Shown piece by piece: positions 48,801 through 61,147 of a DNA stretch of 64,000 bases. The position numbers and the translations under genes are program-made. Each line of letters opens with the position of its first letter. Position 1 is the first letter of the stretch. The DNA is from Lomentospora prolificans (taxonomy: Eukaryota > Ascomycota > Sordariomycetes > Microascales > Microascaceae), in NCBI GenBank assembly GCA_029532625.1, contig JARFXM010000008.1:2170001-2234000 (forward strand), written 5' to 3'. The notes under the pieces are model-generated. The model had not been told where the DNA came from. It did no database searches and was given only the letters and a program-made list of their open reading frames with translations.

Positions 48801-51800
48801 GCGGATGCTCATCTCCCATGTTCAATGTTTTACTACTCTGGCCATGGCCTTGTTCGACTTCTTTCTGCTCATGAGCCCGGATTTAGCGAGGGAGGGCTAC
48901 CGTACCCAGCTCCTGCCGAGGATGCGGATCGTATATGTGCCGGCTCAAGCTGGCCGGTGAGCTACTGGTAGAATGTACAAATAGACCTAAGAAACGACGA
49001 TGGGTAAACGTGCGCCTGGAAACTTTGGAACAAAGCCATCTCTTCGAGGTAGCCTTTCTTGGATGATCGGCGAATAAAATGGCTCTAAAATACAGAGTAC
49101 AGTAAGTTCCTCGTCATGACGGGGCGTCGGCGATGTTGACATGCCCGGGGCGGAAGGCTGGAACATTACATGGTCGCGTTCACACCTGTTTGCGTGTTAA
49201 TAACTCTGGAGCCTTCCTACCAAGTATTGAAGGCGCACCTCTCCCCGTTGAGAGGCTTACAAGGGGAAAAGGAATCCCAGAGGCGAGCTGCCTCCAAGTA
49301 GATATTATGGTTAGGGGTTTTCGGAAGCTCCTGTAGGGGTCTGGGTAATTTTAACCTCAATTCTCTGTCTGCTGCTGGCCAGCCTGTTATGGTTTTGCAC
49401 GAGCTGGCTGGCTGTGAAGATCCATCGACGTGACCGTTGCAGCGTCAAGGCGCAAGCAACATGTCCCTGGTTTTCAGGACTAGGTTGCTGAAATTTAGCT
49501 GGCGAATGTCGAATACGACAGTGGAAGCAGCGGATGGCCATTCAACCTGCCAGCCTCTCCCGCACCCTCGTCTACACAATGTTGACCAGTGCGGCCCCTT
49601 GCGTTTGGTCGCAATGTACTGAGCACAGGGCATCGATCGACGCGACAGGGTATACCGGACCTGATACCGGGGCTGACGGCCAGCCTAGCCAGGCCCTCAT
49701 TTTGCCCAGCCAGCCAGCCAGTTCAGAATGTGAAGTTGCAAAAGGGTCGGTGCCAAGGCGTCTCTTCCTTGGACGGTTGACAGGCCCAATATTGTATTTG
49801 AAATCTTTGGTCAATAATCCCGCTCTACTTGTTATCGACTTCTTGAAGGGAAACCAGCCCGATGCGACTGCGTTCAGCTCGTCGGAGATAAAAAAGAAAT
49901 TCGAGCTAAATTGCCGCTGGCTGGTGCATCTGGTGGGCTTCTTTGCCCCTGGAAGCCAAGCGCTCTGGCAGAGCCATCCCTGGATGGACGGTATGGGCTG
50001 GATTTCGTGTAAGTCGGGATCTCATCTGCCTCAAGGCGCCAATCGCTGGCATGACCGCCCCCAGCATCGAGATCACATGCGCAGATCCCATTGCTAGTTC
50101 CACTTCGACACGTTGAAGCGCCTTCTGCCATTAGCATTTGTTGGAAGAAGTCATCTACGCCGATGCGTCATCAGGACTACTTGTAAACATGTTTCGATTT
50201 CAAACCAGCGCTGGCGGTAGAACGGAATGATCAAAAGGGCACATGATCTTGATCCCATGTATCCTTCTCACGGGACTGGTTGATAAAGGCGTGTCCTTGG
50301 CCTCTGATTGTCTGAGAATTAAAAAGACTCATGCGGATTCAGCGTATTAGAAGTTGCTCCCACAACATGCTCGTGGACATCGGGAGCACGGCACCGTTTC
50401 GTCTGGCTATTACAAGATCCGCAGTGGGGGAGCCGTTCGAATAGCAAGGACTTCATGGTGTCGTCTGGAAGATTCGGTCAGGGCAATTCAGTCGCCTGAA
50501 ATTGTGGAGTAGCTTCGGGAGGAGACTACTCCTTCCTTCTTGTTTGGCTAGAGCTGTGCAACAGATATCTTGCTTGTAAATGGCGCTGATCGAGGAGGCG
50601 TGATAAAATCGAAGTAATTGGCTCTGAGCCGCTCGCGTTTGGCAGGGGTACTCGTTCGCCAAGCCTTGCACTGAGGGGGCTCAACGGAGGTCGGAAAACA
50701 AGCTACAGAGTACTTTGTGGTGGGAACTCCAGTGTCAAATTCGGCAAGAGATGGATTTTGAGCGTTGTTGCTTGTCCGGCCCTGGAAAGGGTTCGTGAAT
50801 CCAGGAACATCCGCCCCCCGAACCGCTGGCATGATCTCGCTTCTTCCTGCGTGGGGGCAGCACTGCCTTCGCAGTGATATGATTTAGCGGGCGAAAGGGC
50901 GTGAGGATGAAAATATCTCTATCGTCCCATTCTTAATTGAGTTGAGCTTGACAACACCATTGGGTGATGTCGGCGCTCAAAGTGGATTGACGAGGTCTTA
51001 AGTTCAGCAAATATGCCCGTCGTATCTTGCCATGTATAGCTCAACCGACGATGCCTCTGTTCTTTCTCAACTCTCTGCAGATTTGTTGAGGTAGCTGGTT
51101 ATCGCTCTCGAGATCGTCCCGGTGATGGCATTCACGAGGTTCGGAGTGGTGAACTCGTGTATAACCTACTTAACAGGTGCGCTAAAAGGGCTCTCTTTTA
51201 GCCTCTCTAGTAACCTTTTATTTTATTTATTTTTTTCCTCTTTGTAACCTGGAACTAGCCTACTTCGTAGCCTCTTTCTCAGCGACGTCGCGGTGGATGG
51301 ACCCTCGGGTAACTAATCAATGCTTCCTCGAGTACTAGCCAGCTTTGGCCTGTTGCTAGTAGGGAGTCTCAGCACACAAAGGGGGCGGATGGGATTCCAG
51401 CACACCCTTGGTGTCACTGAGCTCCGTCGTGGACGAGCGCCTGGCAAGCTGCAGAGGACAAGCATCAATGATGATACTACCGCCTGTGTTCTGTGCAGTA
51501 GTGTGCACAGCGCACGAAAGAGTAGAGCCCCTGGCTCTTGCTCTTCTTCAGAGAGTGACGGATCCCCGCTAAAAGTGTGAAATGTGGGTCGCCATGTGAA
51601 GAGAGCGGGAAGGAAGACCAGCCGAAGGGTTGAGGTAGGTCCAAGTATCACTTCTGTCTTTTCACTCACTGGCCGTCGTCAACTCCAGCATGAGAAAGGG
51701 AAAGAGCTGTGTTCTTTTTCCTGGTGGCAGGAAAGGTCGATGTGCGAGCGGGACCGGGGCAATAGCGTAGCAAATAAGAGCCGGGTGCGGGCGATTAGAT

Positions 51801-54800
51801 CCCTGTCGATCGAAGTGATGAGGGCTTTTATTGGCCAGAGCTGTGAAAGGAGGTGCACGTTAGGCAGCCAATCGCGGGCCGCAGGTGCCTTGACCACAGC
51901 TGGTTGGGCGCTTCCGCGACCACACTCCTTTCAAGAACGGCCACTTGACCCCGCCGATGCCCAACCGACATCCAGAGATTCGCTCGCGGCTACCCGTCTC
52001 TTTTTTTTTTTTTTTTTTTCTATCTCTTTTTTTGTCTGCCCTTGCTCTCCTCTCCCTTCCCTTTATGTGCGTCCTTGAGGGTGGTGAGCACAATAGTATC
52101 CGTGTTCCATTGAGGCTTCTATGTGTTTCAGGGCCAAGCTAGTTGCCACTTCAACAATGGTGCTTTCGCGAAAGAGGCGCATGTCGCCATCGTGCAATTG
52201 CACCACCCTTCTTGGGGGTGAACCAATGTAGATGCGATGAGCCAGATGGCCAGCATTGTCAAATGCCCCCCGCCCCTGCGCTGCACTCGTATCCACCCTT
52301 CCAGGACCGCATCAGACCAGTAAAGAGCGTTCGTCTTTCCCCGGAGCCCAAACTGCTCTTGACTGGGATGGCAGGTCCATCCCTTGTCTGTAAGGTACGA
52401 TTCCACCACAGTGAATACTGTCTGGCCACAACACCAGCAGATACCGCAGCTACCCCGAACACCGCTGGTGCACTCCTTCTCTGGTCTTTGCTTGTCCCCG
52501 AAGAGGCCGAAAAATGGGGTTCTTCGCTCGCTCTCTCGGATCAATGCTTTGACGGTGTGAATTGATGGATATCTCGTTTTCAAGCTCTTCCCTGCTCGTT
52601 CCGTACTGGTACTTCCTGCCATTCAAGAATGCTATTTATCCCGGCCGTCGAGATATTGCAAGTGACGGTACATGGACAGCCACCACAGCCCATTGTCCGG
52701 GCAGAGAAGGCATAAAATCGTGGCACGCGGTGGTTCCATTTTTCTGGTCTGTGGCCAGCTTAAAAACTTATGAAAGCTTGGATGATGGAGGACCTCCAAG
52801 GGATCGATAGAATTCTTCCCTTTACCCACCAATACGCGCCTGGCGATGTAACATCCATTGAGGTCCAACGAGGGGGAACGACCCTCCTTGTCGTTGATTG
52901 GGAAGGGCCTTCTTCTTTCCCTGGTTGTGTGCGTGCCATTCCCATGCCGACTATCTTGGGGTTTGCGGTGGGCGAGGGGATAGCACAGCTTATCATAGGC
53001 CCGTTGAAGTCAGAATCTAATTATAGGAAATTATTGATGTACGCTATTCGTGCGTTGCTCCATCTCGTCGTACTTGTAGGGGAGGATGCCAGGGATGCTG
53101 GAATCATACTTTCTTGGGGCATGCGCTTAGACTTTCTTGAAGTCTGGTGCTAAAGTAGCCGCAGGGATCCATCTTCGCCCGTTGAGGAGGAGGGAAAGAG
53201 GATTAGCGCATCGAAGTGAAGCAGAGCGCAGTGGTCGACGATGATGTCGAGTTTTGCTCTGTCTGTACTGGTACCGCGCCTGCTTTGCGCGAGTCGCGAA
53301 GCCAGCGGTATTCTAATTTGTTCCGTAGTCATTGAGAGATACAATTTATTTTCAACACCCTCCGATAACAGGCTATGATCGCATCCAACCAGGAACGCCG
53401 GTACGATATCGATTGCTCGGCACGTCGTGGCTTGACTGTTCCATGCCGCCCGCTCTAACCTGTGGCTCCAATGTTCGATGTCGATTTTTTTTTTTTTTTT
53501 TTTTTTTTTCTTTCTTTCTTTTTCCTCCCGTCCATTTTTCGAGGTACGTTTTACCTCTATACCGCTCACGGTATGCAGCGCAAGAGCGGAGCACTTTACA
53601 ACCCCGGTCGCGGGCTGCCAACTGGTCCATGCAACCCGGCCGACTTGGCCCATCATGCTTGCGCCCATGTTCCCAGAGATGCTTCCATGCTTGGCTCCCG
53701 TTGTGGTGTTGTGGTGACGAGCGATGTATCTTTTGGAGGCTTTTCTCTGTTTTCCACATGTCCACCCTTTTCTCCCAAAACGGGCTCTTGCTTTAATTTC
53801 CTTCTGAGCCCCCCGGATCAACTCTGCGCACCGAAGGGAGGTGTACCTGGCAAACCGAGCATGTTGAAACCCCGCCATGTTGGCCTGAACGGATTTCCCT
53901 GCTTAATTTTACTTGGACGAGTGTCGAGATCTGATATGATTCGATCACTCATCTTGACCAGCCAGTTCCCGGTCGCCATTACGCGCCACAACAGAGACCC
54001 TAGCCCATGTTCCCAAATGCGTATGCGACCACTTGTAAACGTCCCTTGTTAGTATAGGCTGGGCCCTGTTGTTTCCTCCCGCATGCACATTTACACACAT
54101 AGGATACTGTACGTACTTGCACCCACACTTTCCCTTTCCCTTCCCATCGCCCTAGGACTCGGGTTTGCCAAACTCGCCGGTTCACCTCTTCTATGTACCT
54201 GTACTCCCGGTATTGCAAGATCTTCGCTACAAGACCGAACTTGTATAATACTACATTGCCCTGTCGGAGCTTGGACTGGGCCGTGGCTTCGCACAGAACT
54301 GTTGGCCCCCAGTAACCGTATTTCCAAGTCACATCCCCACGTCCTCACATCGGGCAGTCCAGTACCTTGCACGCGAGAGCATATTGGACAAAGGTTCATA
54401 CCACCACACCATACCTCCATCACCAAATCCCCTTTCCTCTCATTGCTTCCCACCGGTTTCCAAGGGCCGAGGAAAACCCATACCTTCCCGTTATTCTCCT
54501 CAAACCATTTTTATTTGGGTTTCGCAAATCTTGCATTCGCCTTCCTTTCCTTCCTTTGCCCTTGCCTCTTCTCTGGTGGAATGTGGCCTGCAAAAGCTCA
54601 CAGACCCTAATCTACCCGGACTCTGGCCTGCGTCCCAAACTTGCACCCACTCGCTTGCTCCTCGCTTCCGAAGTACCTGGCCGCACATCTTCTGCAGCTT
54701 CTTGCGCAGCTCCAGGATTCTGCACCTCAGTAGCACAAGCTTTCTCGTACAGAAGGAGGCAGACTAGAACCACGAAGCGACGGAGACAGCACAGCAAAGG

Positions 54801-55601
54801 GCAACGAAGGAGGGTATTATAGAAAGTAAGTCGAGTGACAGATAGACAGCTCATCCTGCGGGTCAAGCGCTGGCACACTTCTCCTCTGCCCAGAGACACG
54901 TTTTCCCCGCCCTATTATCATCCGTCCCACGAAGCGCCGGAAACCTGTCAGACAACATACCCTGGTACCGCTACTCCACCCACGCCTGCGTTTACAGCGT
55001 CTCCCTGCCCTCCCCCCTCCCCCCTTCTCCCGCCACTCCCTATTAATATGCTCTGTGCTTGAATTGGGGGCTTTTACATGTACCTGTATGCTTGGTACTT
55101 ACAAGAGGTGGTCCGGGGACATTGCTACCGGTCGCTCTCGATATCATTCCCTTTCTCCCTCCCCCTCTTTTACTCCGGTTTCCCTTCTTTGCTTTCCTGA
55201 CTTTCCGTGATTTTGTTCCGTCGCCAGTTGGTCTAACTCCGGGCTATCCAAGGTGAAAAGGATCCCAAGAGCTTACAACACTCGGCCAAGGCATTCCTTC
55301 TCACGCCTCCTCTCCCTCACCATTCCCCAGGCGATTCTAACACTAAGCGCCGGCTTTCGAACGCAAACGTACACCCGAGGCGAATTCTCGATAGAACATA
55401 ACCGACGATACACTAGAGACGTGGAAAGAATCGAGCTTACGCTGCACTTCTTTGCCCTCGCCGGCACCGGGAACGGGCATTATAGAGGCTTCCCGTAATG
55501 ACTGAAGCGCCTTCAGCGTAGCTTCCCACCCTGCCCTTTGCTTCGTCACAATTCCCGCCCAGCGCGCGCTCGGTATTCTAGACGAAGCCGAAATCCAAGA
55601 T
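42875..55601. other. Right half of the gene desert (12.7 kb)
   Basis: No gene is supported. About 43500-45200 is more AT-rich than its surroundings and holds several short protein-like frames without good starts. T runs of 19 and 25 lie at 52001-52019 and 53485-53509. GCCAGC/GCTGGC motifs cluster near 49376-49725. Frames at 49534-50097 and 52770-53153 (both plus, true ATG) are noted as weak candidates only. The last kilobase or so is the pyrimidine-rich promoter and leader of the WD40 gene. Confidence 0.5.
53485..53509 (+). repeat. 25-T homopolymer tract
   Basis: An uninterrupted T run followed by CTTT units in the desert, the same orientation as the other long T runs. Confidence 0.9.
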
Positions 55602-55787
55602 GTATGTGCTCCCTACCGCGACCAAAAGAACCAGACTTGGTTGGCCTTCTCTGGTGTCTGGTCCCTTTACCCGGCGTCTAAGTCACATAACACCAAATCG
55701 TCCCCCCTTCCTTTTGAGCAACGTTGCGCGAGAGACCTCGTCTTGCATGCGCCTTGCCAACTAACGAACTCTTGTACTCTTTGTTAG
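55602..55787 (+). other. Probable 5'-UTR intron of the WD40 gene
   Basis: Donor GTATGT at 55602, branch site CTAAC at 55761, acceptor GTTAG ending at 55787, 56 bases before the start codon. The donor overlaps an upstream ATG (AAGATGTATGTG), which splicing would remove from the leader. Confidence 0.55.
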
Positions 55788-55843
55788 ACAGCAGAACTTG
55801 GACTATCGACCTAATAAGAGGGAGCTAAAACGCCTTCTTCACA

Positions 55844-58800
55844 ATGAGCGGAATCGCTTCCCAACACTCCCGGCATCGTGCCGGCTCCGGTTCACATCAC
55901 TCGGCCTTGTCCTCAAACAGGGGCAGAACGGGTGAAATGGGAGACTTCGCAATGCAACCACCTCAATTGCCACGATATTTCGAACCGTGCGCTGCGACTG
56001 CTGCCATGTTCCTATACGCACAAGGCCCTTCGGTCGTCTGCTGCCACCATGATACCCTTACTATTGAGCGCCGATTCGCGAGACACTCACATGAAGTCCA
56101 ACTTCTAGCAGTCGACAACAGTAGTGAGCGCGGAGCTGGTCGCCTGGTAGTGAGTTACGATGCTGGCCAGAATGCTATCGTTTGGGACTTGATGACCGGA
56201 GACGAAATCTCGCGGTTTGCTTCCTACGACCATATAACAGCCGCTGCTTGGATGCGCAGCGGCAATGTTGCTTTCGGTAATCTGCCTTGCTTGCTTTAGG
56301 CATCATTCGGGGAGTATCGCTAACACTCACTCCAGGAAACTCGCAGGGCACCATTATTCTGTTTGAACCTAGGACACAAGAACATGTTTCTGCGAGGACC
56401 ATTGACCAAATCGCAGTCACTGCCCTTGCCCCTTCTGGTGATTGCAGAACGTTCGCGATAGGGTGAGTTCATGAGCTGACGTTTTTGTCTCCTGCCCCAT
56501 GACTAACACCTCTTCAGATATCAAAACGGACAGTGCTTGGTTGCCGTTCTGCAACCACGGTTCACGATTCTCCACAATCTCACCATGTCGCGGTCCCCTT
56601 CCCCCATCGTGACTTTGCAATGGCACGCTTCTTCATCCCGCCAGAAGTCAGATATGCTTGCGTCTCAAACGCAGGAAGGTGATTTAAAAGTCTGGAGCGT
56701 GGCGAAGTCGTACGATGCGAACGAGCCCGCAAAGGTTGTCCGGTCTCTCAAGCGAACGGAAATCTTCCGCCCCGGGCCTAACTGGATGGCATGGTCGAAG
56801 AACGGACGCATCATCCAATATTCGGAAATGTACGCAACCCCTCACCAAGTCATGATGCATCTGACTAACCACCTATTTGGACAGGGAAACCATCTCTTGG
56901 GATGTACGAACAAAGCATGTTACCCATGACATGATTCCAACCTTGGAGCATGTGCGTGGTCTTGCGGTCTACGGCCCTGGCGCTTCACTCTTCACCTTGG
57001 GTGCCAACAACACTGTCCAGCAATTTGACCTCAACGCACCGGCGATCATGGTTGCCAATGTGCAGCACCCAGCAAATCTACTTCCTCCCTCTCCCCCCGT
57101 ATCACTGGAAAATGATAAGGCTACGACAATCGCGTCCGAATCTGAAATCACGTTCAACCCTAGCGATGTGGGCATTTCGGAAAGCGACGATGATTATTCC
57201 AGGCCGAATTTTAGCCAGGATGAGAGCGGCCAGGACGCCTATGGAGGCGGTAGCATGCGCTCATCTCAAGGTGAATATTCGACGGTCTCTGGCTCTCGCA
57301 CCCCAAATCAATACGGTGGAGGGTCTGTACGATCGCGAGGTATGACGGAGCACACTTATATCTCTGCCGGGGAATCCACGAGATCGAAACAGAAGCGCGG
57401 ATTTAAGTCCTCCGATTTGTATTCCCAGTGTTCTTTCAGCAGCATCTCTACTAAGTCTAATGTGCGCCCTTCACGCCTACGAAACGAAGTTCGACAGGAA
57501 AAGGCCCCATCGGTAGAAGAGACAAAGGTCGACGACCTATTTAGTTACACCCGGAGTCGCCTCAGCGATGTGCCTCACAAGTCCCCATTTCCCGCGGAGG
57601 CGGCTCGCCTAACCAATGACGATCTTCGCCGCCAAATGCTTAGCACCATCTTCGGGTGGGACAAAGAGATTGAAGACTTGATTGCTGACGAGATGAGTCG
57701 GCATCCTAACGGGTCGTCTAGCCGAATCATGCTGGCGAAGTGGTTGGGATATATCGACCAAGATTTTGTCGCATCGGGTGCTGAGAGTATGACCTCCTCT
57801 GACTGGATGCTTCTGGCTCTCAGCGGCATCGGTGGCCAGCAGAGTAGCCAGCACAAAATTGGCCGCGCCTATGTCACTACTCTCCTAGAGAAGCGCGACG
57901 TACATGCGGCTGCAACTATTTTGATTGGCATGGGGGATCACAACGACGCCATCGAAGTCTACAACTCTCATAAGCGTTATATGGAGGCCCTCATTGTCAC
58001 TTGCCTCTTCTTCCCCAGCGTTTGGGAGCGTCAATGTGCCATCGTTAAGCGTTGGGGTGAGTGGGCGATACATCATGGTCATCGTGACTTGGCTATTAGG
58101 TGGTACGTACTTGATAACCTCACATTTCTGCAAAATGGCCCGCTAACCCTTGAACTAGCTTTGCTTGCTCAGGTCAGGAATCAACTGAGCCCTGGGCATC
58201 TCCTTCCGCTGCCCAGCTGACGTTCCAGAACATGGGCCCAAGCATCAGCGAGGTCCTTAGCCCTCCGCTCTCTCCTCCCGCCGTTAACCGCGGGCCCCAG
58301 AGGCAGCTAGGCAAGCACTCGGCCTTAAAACTTATTACATCGTTCGGCGACCATGGAGGCAAGGCGAAGTTCTTCTCCCAAGCGGATGACGGACAAACTC
58401 CGATCGCTGGCAGAGCGACCCCAATAGCGCAGTCGGCTATCGATATGGACCCGCAGACCGCCGTAATGCTCGGAAACCGGAGCGCTTTCCCCACTTCCGG
58501 CTCTGTCAAGTCCTTCGCTTCCTCTACGTACAGCAGGGGTGGGCCACTTCCGTCCATCGGAGAGGCCAATGGCGATGTCTCCGCTGGCGGTTTCGGCAGG
58601 GCAGATGGAGAGAGAAATATGGCTGAATCATCCATTATCAGGGCCAAGACCGCTAGTCCTCCGTCGATGCGGGATGGCTTCCGTGGTAACCATGAAGATA
58701 TCCCGCCACCCCACTCTTCTATGAGCCAGAGGGTGGAGCAGAGTATGTCGAATCGCCGGAACGCATCTCGAGGCAGGATCCCCCCGGCGCTTAACCTCCA

Positions 58801-60718
58801 TACAGAGGAGCATTCGTCGAACCAGTCAAAGTACCATTGGCCACGGCGCCGTGGGCCCGCCTCTGTTAGTTCTGTCACTTCCGCCTCAACCACTGCCACG
58901 CGCAGCACTCGTGGTGGAGCATCTAGGCACCTCGATAACTACATTCACAGCCTTGATGCAGCCTCGGACTACAGCAAAAAGATGGAAGGGCGGGAAGCTA
59001 GCCGCGACCGACGAGCCGCCCATAGGGACCAATCCCAGGACCGTGGCCGTACACCTGTTCAGGGTTACCCCGCGAAGCGATCGCCCACTTCTCCCGTACC
59101 CATGTCTCCGGAGGAGATCGTGGTTTTAAGCTCTGCTAAGTATACTGAGGGAACACCTGCTGCCGCTGATCCCGTCGGACACCGAAAGGCCAGCAACAAG
59201 TCGCGGGCCTCCCAAAAAGGAGGCAGCCGCAGAGGTAGCCCGGAACGCCGACCTTCTGGGCACGAGTTGCGAAGCAGGACCCCTGGCATCCTGTCACCCA
59301 CCTCGCCCCAGCCCATGTCGGCTATGCCGCAACTTGATGATACCGAAGACGAAGAAGACTACCGCAAGGCCCTCGAGGCGCAGGAGAAATTCCGGCAGAA
59401 GCACAGCACGAGCCGCGGACTAGCGACACCCACAACTGGTAACTCCATGCGCCAGCAGGAGCGCTCCCGCAGCCGCAGCCGGAGGGAAAACAGCGGCAGT
59501 CGCCCTCAGCCGTACCTTCGAGGTGGCTCAGTTGAACATATGGGAGATCTCAAGGCTATCAAGCAAGAGCGACAACGCCGCAAGGAACAGGCCGCACGAG
59601 AGCTGGAAGAGCGGCGCCGGGAGCTGTCTAGGAACAGCCAAGCCGGGTCCATCACGCACCCGAGCGACATCTTGCCCGCCAACCGTTTTACCGCTGTTGA
59701 GATGTCCTCCAGCGCTATTCACTCGCCACCAAGGGCCAAGACTGCTGATCCCTTCCAGAACTCGTACGGCCGTGGCAGGCTTGGAGCTCCCCAGATTGGC
59801 CTTCCTGCTACCCCTAAGGCCATGAGGCTCGTGATTGACTCGGATCACTCCAAGGGTTCAGCTCCCGCCGTTCCCCCGATTCCCCAATCCTATGCGCCGG
59901 CGAAGGCTGAAGAAGATTACCACGCTCCCGCCTCACGAGAATCTCCTAAGAAGGAGCCCGAGGGCCTCACGCTTCTCCCCTCAACCGTGTACCAACCGCC
60001 GCGAGGTCCCATCCCCCGCTCCATGTCGGCTCCCATTCCTGACGAGCCCATGGGCAGGGGCCACCGAAGCAATGGATCTCGATCGGGTGGCCTCGCCAGA
60101 AATCAGTCAGTAAGGAGTAAGGGCGGAGACCTTCACGGCATCAACGAGACTCAAGATGTCCGCAGCTTCTCCCGTCGCGAATCGCGTGATCTCGAGCAGC
60201 CCCCTCCTCCGCCTCCGGCGGCACCGATGCCTGTGTTGAAGGAATTGCAGCATCTGGCGATGCCTCCTCCCCCACCTCCCGCTCCCCTTCCCTTCGCCAC
60301 TCAGCAGCAGCCCGTTTCAGCCCTGGCTTCGGGCATGATTGAAATTGTCATGGATGAGGACGATCAAGCTCCGGCCCCCATGACCCAGGGCCCCACGCCC
60401 ATTCATGTCCCGCCGACGGAGATCACAGTGCCCATCATCTCCCCTCCGGCCCCGCCGTCGGCTAAGGGCCATAGTCGCGGCCGAAGCATCACCGACAGCA
60501 GCAGCCTTGCTGGTCGTATCTCTAAGGCTACCGAACGTCTTCGATCGGCCAGTAAGACCCGAAAGGACAGCGGTTTGCGCGGCCAGAAGTCTCCCGAATT
60601 CGCGCCCTACGAGAGCATCCAGCCTCCGGCTGGCTTGTACACGCAGATGGGCATGAGGTCGCCTCCAATTGACCCTAGTACTCTCCCCACCGGTCTCAAC
60701 CGGAACGAGATGATTTAA
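55844..60718 (+). CDS. Large WD40-repeat protein with helical middle and disordered tail
   Basis: Five exons, 55844-56276, 56336-56462, 56518-56829, 56885-58102 and 58159-60718; the introns are 55-59 nt and the phases agree. The product is 1549 residues. The first 400 or so residues form a WD40 propeller, with blades ending in NAIVWDL, GTIILF, LKVWSV and ETISWDV. A Ser-rich spacer follows to about 560. Next is a helical, TPR/COPI-like block at about 580-700 (RRQMLSTIFGWDKEIEDLI, VHAAATILIGMGDHNDAIEVYNS, ALIVTCLFFPSVWERQ, ending RCFACSGQESTEPW). The second half is disordered, rich in Ser/Arg/Pro, with an acidic and Arg/Glu helical stretch and polyproline runs (PPPPPPAAP, PPPPPPAP), ending KSPEFAPYESIQPPAG. 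The WD40-plus-helical layout resembles Gemin5, but there is no catalytic motif and the partner is unknown. A scaffold role is inferred. Confidence 0.92.
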
Positions 60719-61115
60719 GCCGAGAGGCTCCAAAACAGCATGGCCTTGTTCTTGATTTTAGTTTGCAAATTGCTTCCTCGTTGTGCTTGCTTCTCCACTT
60801 ACTACTCTTATTTTTCCTGCATTGCCATGGGCGTCTCCTTTCCAGGGTGGAACTTGATACCATTTCTCATCAACTTTCCTCTTTCTTTTCCACTTTGTCG
60901 GTTTGGTGTCGAACCGCGCGGTCACCCGTCATGTCTAGTGAGGCAGGAATAGGGCGATGCCTTCCATTGTATACTTGGCGACTCTCCCTCAACTCATAGT
61001 AGAACACACAAAGTTGATTCGCTTCATGACCTGATGACTTCTTTTTTAAACTTCTCCTTCTTCTACTACTTTGAACAACCAACCAACCACCCCCCCCCCT
61101 TCCTCCCTTTTTTTT

Positions 61116-61119
<4 letters not shown>

Positions 61120-61147
<28 letters not shown>
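61120..61147 (+). repeat. 28-T homopolymer tract
   Basis: An uninterrupted T run about 400 bases downstream of the WD40 stop codon, preceded by CT-rich sequence. Confidence 0.9.

Noticed and set aside
49534..50097. 187-codon frame with a true ATG, plus strand
   Set aside because: It runs through the GCCAGCCAGCCAG repeat block and has no family features. The length is within chance for 34 kb of sequence.
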